Of a DNA stretch of 12,837 bases, positions 7,271 to 12,837 are shown in pieces (within the stretch, counting starts at the first letter, position 1; the number at the start of each line of letters is the position of its first letter). A program made the translations under genes and the position numbers. This stretch comes from an uncultured Oxalobacteraceae bacterium (GTDB lineage Bacteria > Pseudomonadota > Gammaproteobacteria > Burkholderiales > Burkholderiaceae). Under the pieces are notes generated by a model, which was not told the DNA's origin, did no database searches, and saw nothing but the letters and a program-made list of their open reading frames with translations. The stretch is from positions 1 through 12,837 of the forward strand of contig CAMLFK010000138.1 in NCBI GenBank assembly GCA_946479255.1, written 5' to 3'.

Positions 7271-7299
7271 CCATCGTCAATCAGGCGCTCTGCTGACCG
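7270..7299 (-). repeat. Direct repeat copy B (3' end of aspA)
   Basis: Second copy of the 30-bp repeat, 374 bp from copy A in the same orientation. On the minus strand it encodes the end of aspartate ammonia-lyase: VSRAPD and the TGA stop are read from the 23 identical bases. Confidence 0.9.
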
Positions 7300-8749
7300 G
7301 GCCGTCTGCGGCCCGCTGGTCAGCCTCGACCAGTGTACGCGGGCGGGTCAGCACTTCCGGGCGCAGGATCTCGTCGAGCTCGCGTTTGCTGAGCAGCCCC
7401 CTTTCCAGCACCAGTTCGGCAACCTCGCGCCCGCTCTCGAGCGCTTCCTTCGCAATCGCGGTGGCATTGGCGTAGCCGATATACGGATTGAGCGCGGTGA
7501 CAATGCCGATGGAACGTTCGACCCCAAGGCGCATCTGGTCGGGGTTGGCCGTAATCCCGTTCACGCAATTGCGCGCCAGGGTCTGGCAGCCGGCGCGCAG
7601 GTGATTCAAGCTCTTGAACAGGCTGTGCGCGATGATCGGCTCGAAGGCATTGAGTTGCAGCTGGCCGTGCTCCGCGGCATACGCCACCGTCACATCGTTG
7701 CCGATCACCTCGAAGGCGATCTGGTTGACGACCTCCGGGATGACCGGATTGATCTTGCCGGGCATGATGCTGGAGCCCGCCTGCATGGGCGGCAAATTGA
7801 TGTCGCCCAGGCCGGCACGGGGGCCGGAGGACAGCAGGCGCAGATCGCTGCATATTTTGGACAGCTTGACGGCAAGGCGGCGCAGCACGCCGGACAGCTG
7901 GACGAAGGGGCCGGTATCCTGGGTCGCGGCGATCAGGTCCCGTGCCGGGACCAGCAGCAGACCGGTAATCTCAGTGAGATGGTCGCACACCAGTTCCGCG
8001 TAAAAGGGATGGGCATTGATCCCGGTACCAATGGCGGTGGCGCCGAGATTGATCTCGTGCAGCTGGCTGAGGGTTTCCCGGATCAGTTTCCGGTCATCTT
8101 CCAGCATCACCCGGTAGACGGCAAATTCCTGGCCCAGGGTCATCGGCACGGCATCCTGCAACTGGGTTCGTCCCATCTTGAGAATGGATGCAAACTCGTC
8201 CGCCTTCAAGGCGAATTCGGCAATCAGTTCGTCCAGCGCCTCCAGCAGGCGCAGGGTTGAGGTATGCAGGCCCAGCTTGATCGCCGTCGGGTAGACGTCG
8301 TTGGTGCTCTGACCCATGTTGACGTGCTCGTTCGGATGCAGCTCCGCATAGGCGCCACGCGGCAGGCCCATGCGCTCCAGTCCACGGTTGGCGATCACCT
8401 CGTTGGCGTTCATATTGGTCGAGGTGCCGGCGCCGCCCTGGATGGCATCGACCACGAACTGGTCGTGCAGTGCGCCGCCTTCGATCTCGTCGCACACGCT
8501 GGCGATCAGGTCGGCATGGTGCTGTCCCAGCAGGCCCAGGTCGCAATTGGCCAGCGCGGCCGCCTTTTTGATGGCGGCCAGGGCCCTGACCAGGTCGGGG
8601 TAGCTTCCGATCGGCACGCCCGTGATCGGGAAATTTTCCACGGCGCGCAGCGTATGGATGCCGTAATAGGCCTGCGCCGGCACGCGCCGCGTGCCCAGCA
8701 GGTCGCTCTCGATTCGAAACAGTTCACTTTCATCCGCATTCAGTTGCAT
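7277..8749 (-). CDS. aspA: Aspartate ammonia-lyase (aspartase)
   Basis: A 490-residue cytoplasmic lyase converting L-aspartate to fumarate and ammonia, as a homotetramer. Family landmarks in order: GTSTNMNANEV at 108-118, HVNMGQSTNDVYPTA at 142-156, GATAIGTGIN at 236-245, and the fumarase/aspartase signature GSSIMPGKINPV at 325-336, which carries the catalytic-loop serine (Ser326/327). GTGIN and the overall length separate it from class II fumarase only moderately, but the N-terminus (FRIESDLLGTRRVPAQAYYGIHTLRA) is typical of AspA. E. coli AspA is 478 residues. The extra C-terminal residues here come from a duplicated stretch shared with the GNAT gene. The start has GAGGA 8 bases upstream. 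It follows acs by 38 bp and is probably its operon partner. Confidence 0.94.
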   Translation of the reverse strand: MQLNADESELFRIESDLLGTRRVPAQAYYGIHTLRAVENFPITGVPIGSYPDLVRALAAIKKAAALANCDLGLLGQHHADLIASVCDEIEGGALHDQFVVDAIQGGAGTSTNMNANEVIANRGLERMGLPRGAYAELHPNEHVNMGQSTNDVYPTAIKLGLHTSTLRLLEALDELIAEFALKADEFASILKMGRTQLQDAVPMTLGQEFAVYRVMLEDDRKLIRETLSQLHEINLGATAIGTGINAHPFYAELVCDHLTEITGLLLVPARDLIAATQDTGPFVQLSGVLRRLAVKLSKICSDLRLLSSGPRAGLGDINLPPMQAGSSIMPGKINPVIPEVVNQIAFEVIGNDVTVAYAAEHGQLQLNAFEPIIAHSLFKSLNHLRAGCQTLARNCVNGITANPDQMRLGVERSIGIVTALNPYIGYANATAIAKEALESGREVAELVLERGLLSKRELDEILRPEVLTRPRTLVEADQRAADGPVSRAPD

Positions 8750-8787
8750 TTTCCAGTCCTCATAAAATGATGTGGTCGTCGCAGTAC

Positions 8788-10770
8788 TTATTGGGTCTGT
8801 TTCAGCTGCTCGAGAATGGCTGGATTCTCAAGCGTGGACACGTCTTGCGTCAGCGCCTCGCCCTTGGCGATCGTGCGCAGCAAGCGGCGCATGATCTTGC
8901 CGGAGCGCGTCTTGGGCAGGTTGTCGCCGAAGCGGATATCCTTCGGTTTCGCGATCGGGCCGATTTCCCTGGCGACCCAGTCGCGCAGCTCCTTGGCAAG
9001 CTGGCCCGCCGCCTCGCCGTCGGGACGGCTGCGCTTCAATACAACGAAGGCGCAGATCGCCTCGCCCGTGGTCGCATCCGGCTTGCCGACCACCGCCGCT
9101 TCGGCCACCAGCGGGTGGGCGGCCAGCGCGGACTCGATTTCCATCGTGCCCATGCGGTGTCCGGAGACGTTCAGTACATCGTCGATGCGGCCGGTGATCG
9201 TGAAGTAGCCGGTTTGCGCATCGCGCACCGCGCCGTCGCCGGCCAGATAGAGCCGGCCGCCCAGCTCAGGGGGGAAATAGCTGTTCCTGAAGCGCTCAGG
9301 ATCGCCCCAGATGGTGCGGATCATCGACGGCCACGGGCGCTTGACCACCAGGATGCCGCCCTGCCCGTTCGGCAGCTCGGCGCCGGTCTCGTCGACCACC
9401 GCCGCCAGGATGCCGGGCAGCGGCAGGGTGCAGGAACCCGGCACCATCGGTGTCGCACCCGGCAGCGGGGTGATCATGTGGCCGCCGGTCTCGGTCTGCC
9501 AGAAGGTATCGACGATCGGGCAGCGCTCATTGCCGACCTGCTGGTAGTACCACATCCAGGCTTCCGGATTGATCGCTTCCCCCACCGAACCGAGCAGGCG
9601 CAGGCTGGACAGGTCGAAGTTCTTCGGATGGACAGCGGCGTCTCCATCGGCCGCCTTGATCAGGGAACGGATCGCGGTCGGCGCGGTATAGAAGATGGTG
9701 GCCTTGTGCCTGGCGATCATGTCCCAGAAGCGCGCGGCGTGCGGGTAGGTCGGGATGCCTTCGAAGATGATCTGCGTGGCGCCGGCGGCCAGCGGACCAT
9801 AGGCGATATAGGTATGGCCGGTGACCCAGCCGATGTCGGCGGTGCACCAGAATACATCGGAGGGTTTGATGTCGAAGGTCCACTTCATCGTCAGCATGGC
9901 CCACAGCAGGTAGCCGCCGGAGGCGTGCTGCACCCCTTTGGGTTTGCCGGTGGAGCCCGAGGTGTACAGGATGAACAGCGGATGCTCGGCGCCGACCCAT
10001 TCCGGCTCACAGCTGGCACTCTGGCGGTCGGCCAGTTCACGCCACCAGATGTCGCGGCCGGCCACCAGGTCGATGGCGGCGCCGGTACGCTGGTGGATCA
10101 CCACGTTCTTCACGCTGGCGCAGCCGCCCATCGCCAGCGCCTCGTCGACGATGGCCTTGAGCGGCAGGTGGCGCCCGCCCCGCACCTGTTCGTCCGCGCA
10201 GATCACCGCCGCCGCGCCGGTATCGACAATGCGCTCCTGCAGCGACCTGGCGGAGAAGCCGCCGAACACCACCGAGTGGGTGGCGCCGATGCGCGCGCAA
10301 GCCTGCATCGCGACCACGCCTTCGACCGACATCGGCATGTACACCACCACGCGGTCGCCCTTCTTGATGCCGCGCGACTTCAAGCCGTTGGCGAAGCGGC
10401 ATACCTGCTCGTGCAATTGCTGGTAGGTGAGCCTGGTGACCTGGCCGCCGTCGGCCTCGAAGATGATGGCGGTCTTGTCGGCGTTGCCCTTGTGCAGATT
10501 GCGGTCGAGGCAGTTGTAGGACACATTGAGCTGGCCGTCTTCGAACCATCGGTAGAACGGCGCCTCGGCCTCGTTCAGGACCTTGGTAAACGGCTTGTGC
10601 CAGTCGATGGTGTCGATGGCCTGCTGTGCCCAGAAGCCCTCGTAATCGCGCTCGGCCTCTGTGCACAGCGCCCGGTAGGCATCCATGCCGGCGACGTTCG
10701 CGTGGTTCACGAAGCCGGCCGGCGGATGGAAGATACGAGGCTCCTGCTTCAGGGTGTCGGTGTCGGGCAT
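8788..10770 (-). CDS. acs: Acetyl-CoA synthetase (AMP-forming)
   Basis: A 660-residue enzyme activating acetate to acetyl-CoA through acetyl-AMP. The family motifs are complete: [11 protein letters not shown] at 269-279 (P-loop), [14 protein letters not shown] at 308-321, [10 protein letters not shown] at 421-430, the hinge region [23 protein letters not shown] at about 527-549, and [11 protein letters not shown] at 619-629. Lys625 there is the catalytic lysine, inactivated by acetylation in characterised Acs proteins. Typical Acs length is about 650. The start ([14 protein letters not shown]) is set by GGAG 8 bases upstream; the open frame to 10851 adds 27 residues that do not look conserved. 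Transcribed divergently from the aminotransferase across 177 bp and followed closely by aspA. Co-expression would deliver acetyl-CoA and fumarate to the TCA cycle during growth on acetate and amino acids. Confidence 0.97.
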   Translation of the reverse strand: MPDTDTLKQEPRIFHPPAGFVNHANVAGMDAYRALCTEAERDYEGFWAQQAIDTIDWHKPFTKVLNEAEAPFYRWFEDGQLNVSYNCLDRNLHKGNADKTAIIFEADGGQVTRLTYQQLHEQVCRFANGLKSRGIKKGDRVVVYMPMSVEGVVAMQACARIGATHSVVFGGFSARSLQERIVDTGAAAVICADEQVRGGRHLPLKAIVDEALAMGGCASVKNVVIHQRTGAAIDLVAGRDIWWRELADRQSASCEPEWVGAEHPLFILYTSGSTGKPKGVQHASGGYLLWAMLTMKWTFDIKPSDVFWCTADIGWVTGHTYIAYGPLAAGATQIIFEGIPTYPHAARFWDMIARHKATIFYTAPTAIRSLIKAADGDAAVHPKNFDLSSLRLLGSVGEAINPEAWMWYYQQVGNERCPIVDTFWQTETGGHMITPLPGATPMVPGSCTLPLPGILAAVVDETGAELPNGQGGILVVKRPWPSMIRTIWGDPERFRNSYFPPELGGRLYLAGDGAVRDAQTGYFTITGRIDDVLNVSGHRMGTMEIESALAAHPLVAEAAVVGKPDATTGEAICAFVVLKRSRPDGEAAGQLAKELRDWVAREIGPIAKPKDIRFGDNLPKTRSGKIMRRLLRTIAKGEALTQDVSTLENPAILEQLKQTQ

Positions 10771-10892
10771 ATGTCGCTCCAAAAAAGTGTCGGAAGGGTC
10801 ATTTTTAGTATGGCACCGGGTAGCCAGCAGAGAATGCCGAATCGCCCGCAAATACGCTTGTTTCCAATGATTTGACCCGGCCTCTCCGGAAG

Positions 10893-10919
10893 TTAACGCT
10901 GCCCTCCTCTGGCTACTAT
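10893..10919 (+). promoter_or_regulatory. Candidate promoter for the aminotransferase gene
   Basis: TACTAT at 10914-10919 is a good -10 hexamer 28 bp before the ATG. TTAACG at 10893-10898 could be the -35, but the 15-bp spacer is short. It lies in the 177-bp divergent region shared with acs, for which I find no convincing sigma-70 promoter. Confidence 0.4.
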
Positions 10920-10947
10920 GTGTCCTGTCACTTCACCGGAGCGCAAG

Positions 10948-12342
10948 ATGAAAAACCCGAATAATCACCCGCACAACCCTCTCGTCGCGCTTGACCGCGA
11001 CCACCTGATCCACCCTGTCGTCAACTTCCGCACCCACGAGCAGCGCGGTGCCACCATCCTTGAATCGGGGCACGGCGCCTATCTGCGCGACGCCCAGGGC
11101 AATGAAGTCCTCGATGCGTTTTCCGGGCTGTGGTGCGTCAACGTCGGCTACGGACAGGAAAGCATCGTGCGCGTGGCGGCCGAGCAGATGAGCCGTTTGC
11201 CGTATGCGACCGGTTACTTCCACTTCGCATCGGAGCCGGCCATCCGCCTGGCCGCGCGCCTGGTGGAACTGGCGCCGGCCTCGCTGCGCCATGTGTACTT
11301 CACGCTGGGCGGCTCGGATGCGGTCGATGCATCCATCCGCTACATCACGCACTTTTACAATTCGACCGGGCGCCCGAACAAGAAGCACTTCATCTCGCTC
11401 GAGCGCGGCTATCACGGCTCGTCCTCGCAGGGCGCGGGCCTGACGGCCATCGCCGCCTTCCACCAGAACTTCGACGTGCCGCTGCCTACCCAGCACAAGA
11501 TCGCCTCGCCCTACCCCTACCGCAATCCGGCCGGCTCCGATCCGGACACCATCATCCGCACTTCGGTCGAAGCCTTGCGCGCCAAGGTCAGGGAACTGGG
11601 CCAGGACAATGTGGCGGCATTTTTCTGCGAACCGGTGCAGGGTTCCGGCGGCGTCATCGTGCCGCCCAAGGGCTGGCTCAAGGCGATGCGCGAGGCCTGC
11701 CGCGAACTGGACATCCTGTTCGTGGTCGACGAGGTCATCACCGGCTTCGGGCGCACCGGCCCAATGTTCGCCTGCGAGGAAGAAGGCGTCGAGCCGGACC
11801 TGATGACGGTCGCCAAGGGCCTGACCGCCGGTTACGCGCCGATGGGTGCGGTGCTGATGTCGGAAGCCGTGTACGCGGGGATTGCCGACGGCACCCCGGG
11901 CGCGCCGGTGGGCCACGGCCAGACCTACTCCGCCCATCCGGTCAGCGCCGCCATCGGCCTGGAAGTGCTGCGGCTGTACACGGAAGGCGGACTGCTGGCC
12001 AATGGTGTCGCCCAGGCGCCGAATTTCGAGGAGGGCTTGCGCGGCATGCTCGCCCACCCGCTGGTGGGCGAGGCGCGCAACCGCGGCCTGCTGGGCGCCC
12101 TCGAACTGGTGGCCGACAAGAACAGCCGTGCCCGCTTCGATCCTTCGTTGAAACTCCATGAGCGCATCTCCGAGGCCGCGTACCGCAACCGCGTGGTGTT
12201 CCGCGCCTTCGGCGACAACATCCTCGGTTTCGCCCCCGCACTGTGCTATACGGCCGATGACTTCGAGCTGCTGTTCAAGCGTTTGAGGAGCACGCTGGAC
12301 GAAGTGCTCGATCAGCCGGAAGTGCGAAAAGCTATCAAGTAA
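10948..12342 (+). CDS. Class III PLP-dependent aminotransferase (putrescine/omega-amino acid:pyruvate type)
   Basis: A 464-residue transaminase, probably moving the terminal amino group of a diamine or omega-amino acid to pyruvate. Fold-type I class III features: DAFSGLWCVNVGYG at 56-69, the phosphate-binding turn at GGSDAV (121-126) with the aromatic stacking residue in RGYHGSS (153-159), EPVQGSGGV at 228-236, cofactor Asp261 in DEVITGFGRTG, and the Schiff-base lysine Lys290 in VAKGLTAGYAPMG. GLWCVNVGYG and HPLVGEAR are shared with Pseudomonas SpuC (putrescine:pyruvate transaminase) and with beta-alanine:pyruvate transaminases, so the exact substrate is open. The start has GGAG 8 bases upstream; an earlier in-frame ATG at 10918 overlaps the candidate -10. 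An Lrp-type regulator begins 112 bp downstream on the same strand. It gives a second deamination path beside the PuuB-like oxidase at the other end of the window. Confidence 0.92.
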   Translation: MKNPNNHPHNPLVALDRDHLIHPVVNFRTHEQRGATILESGHGAYLRDAQGNEVLDAFSGLWCVNVGYGQESIVRVAAEQMSRLPYATGYFHFASEPAIRLAARLVELAPASLRHVYFTLGGSDAVDASIRYITHFYNSTGRPNKKHFISLERGYHGSSSQGAGLTAIAAFHQNFDVPLPTQHKIASPYPYRNPAGSDPDTIIRTSVEALRAKVRELGQDNVAAFFCEPVQGSGGVIVPPKGWLKAMREACRELDILFVVDEVITGFGRTGPMFACEEEGVEPDLMTVAKGLTAGYAPMGAVLMSEAVYAGIADGTPGAPVGHGQTYSAHPVSAAIGLEVLRLYTEGGLLANGVAQAPNFEEGLRGMLAHPLVGEARNRGLLGALELVADKNSRARFDPSLKLHERISEAAYRNRVVFRAFGDNILGFAPALCYTADDFELLFKRLRSTLDEVLDQPEVRKAIK

Positions 12343-12454
12343 GCGAGCTCATCATAGGTATTTGCTATTTCTTCCATAAAAATACGGATATGATATGCAT
12401 AGACGTTTCCTGCTAACATGGAATCCAGTACAACAAATATGGCGGACAATGATG
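12343..12454 (+). promoter_or_regulatory. AT-rich leader upstream of the Lrp-family gene, likely promoter/operator
   Basis: This 112-bp gap is far more AT-rich than its surroundings. It contains TATGAT at 12389-12394 as a possible -10, and the inverted pair TATTT/AAATA around 12366-12384 of the sort Lrp-family proteins often bind when autoregulating. No good -35 is evident, and no terminator for the aminotransferase is seen. Confidence 0.35.
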
Positions 12455-12837
12455 ATGCCTGATGCCCTCAAACTGGACCGGATCGACATCCGTATTCTCA
12501 GCCAGCTGCAGCGCAATGGCCGGGTGACGAATGTCGATTTGGCCGATGCCGTCGGCCTGTCGCCGAGCCCTTGCCTGATCCGCGTGAAACGGCTGGAGAA
12601 AGCCGGCTTCATCGTCGGCTATGGCGCCCATGTTCAGCTCGAAAAACTGGGCACCATGCAGCTGGTGTTCACCCAGGTGACGTTGTCGGACCACCGGCGT
12701 GAAGACTTTGCCAAGTTCGAAGCCGCCGTCCGCAATATCGACGAGGTCGTCGAATGCCACCTGGTGAGCGGCGGCTTCGACTACCTGCTCAAATTCGTCA
12801 CGCGCAGCGTGGTCCACTACCAGACCATCGTCGAGGA
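12455..12837 (+). CDS. Lrp/AsnC-family transcriptional regulator, 3' end cut by window edge
   Basis: 127 complete codons are visible, of a family usually 150-165 residues long. The N-terminal winged helix-turn-helix is clear: LDRIDIRILSQLQRNGR at 7-23, then VTNVDLADAVGLSPSPCLIRVKRLEKAGFI across 24-53, with GLSPSPCLIRVKRLE as the recognition helix. The ligand-binding RAM domain starts near residue 68 (TMQLVFTQVTL) and includes the VVECHLVSGGFDYLLKF segment. Three ATGs lie in tandem at 12449, 12452 and 12455. I prefer the third, because GGCGGA at 12441-12446 is then 8 bases away; the others would be too close to it. Placed after the aminotransferase, it probably senses an amino acid or amine and controls that gene, itself, or the nearby catabolic operons. 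The target is inference. Confidence 0.92.
   Translation, partial: MPDALKLDRIDIRILSQLQRNGRVTNVDLADAVGLSPSPCLIRVKRLEKAGFIVGYGAHVQLEKLGTMQLVFTQVTLSDHRREDFAKFEAAVRNIDEVVECHLVSGGFDYLLKFVTRSVVHYQTIVE

Larger units (their letters stand above)
6923..7276. other. 354-bp non-coding junction between convergent GNAT and aspA genes
   Basis: No credible gene is present. In order it contains: about 118 bp of unremarkable sequence after the GNAT stop; the nested inverted repeat at 7041-7151; a 5-bp stem CCGGG/CCCGG at 7194-7210; a 6-bp stem TGCGAT/ATCGCA at 7214-7235 that overlaps a 13-base match to the first GNAT gene; and the GC-rich hairpin at 7251-7270 beside the aspA stop. The middle is less GC-rich than the genes on either side. 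Confidence 0.8.

Noticed and set aside
10812..10828. Sigma-54-like TGGC...GC pattern in the acs/aminotransferase divergent region, on both strands
   Set aside because: The distance between the GG and GC pairs is one base shorter than the required -24/-12 spacing. The near-symmetry (TGGC...GCCA) explains why it appears on both strands.
8767..10875. A 702-codon plus-strand open frame opposite acs
   Set aside because: It is antisense to a complete, motif-rich Acs. Its translation has no recognisable motif and reflects the scarcity of stops in GC-rich DNA.
10933..12159. A 408-codon minus-strand open frame opposite the aminotransferase
   Set aside because: It overlaps the aminotransferase entirely, has no upstream ribosome site or motif, and is best explained by base composition.

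Overview
The window is about 12.8 kb of dense, GC-rich bacterial chromosome with long antisense open frames caused by base composition. The acetyl-CoA synthetase and the other proteins look like those of Betaproteobacteria, most likely Burkholderiales of the Oxalobacteraceae/Massilia kind. That placement rests on protein resemblance and codon use only, with no rRNA or marker search behind it.

Layout. (1) Positions 1-4972, minus strand: a run reading aldehyde dehydrogenase, HAD-family hydrolase, PuuB-like FAD-dependent amine oxidase, and a Tat-exported family 5 ABC solute-binding protein cut by the left edge. Gaps are 203, 55 and 49 bp, so the last three genes probably form one operon and the dehydrogenase may have its own transcript. 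(2) Positions 5213-6922, plus strand: two tandem, clearly paralogous GNAT-type acetyltransferases 12 bp apart. (3) Positions 6923-7276: a 354-bp non-coding stretch between convergent genes. It holds a large nested inverted repeat and is bounded by two near-identical 30-bp direct repeats, one at the end of the second GNAT gene and one at the end of aspA. (4) Positions 7277-10770, minus strand: acs (acetyl-CoA synthetase) followed 38 bp later by aspA (aspartate ammonia-lyase), a likely two-gene operon. (5) Positions 10948 to the right edge, plus strand: a class III PLP-dependent aminotransferase of the putrescine/omega-amino-acid:pyruvate type, then a partial Lrp/AsnC-family regulator.

How the genes fit together (inference). 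The amine oxidase, aldehyde dehydrogenase, omega-aminotransferase, solute-binding protein and Lrp-type regulator are the usual parts of a polyamine or amino-acid scavenging route: uptake, oxidative deamination or transamination to an aldehyde, and oxidation of the aldehyde to an acid. AspA turns aspartate into fumarate and ammonia, and Acs turns acetate into acetyl-CoA, so both feed the TCA cycle. The locus as a whole looks like carbon and nitrogen recovery from amines and amino acids. The glutamate-putrescine ligase and gamma-glutamyl-GABA hydrolase of the complete Puu pathway are not in the window.

The least ordinary part is the convergent junction at 6896-7299. There a duplicated piece of the GNAT gene end supplies the last codons and stop of aspA on the opposite strand, and a REP/BIME-like palindromic element sits between the two copies. 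I found no phage, CRISPR, toxin-antitoxin, defence or secondary-metabolite system.
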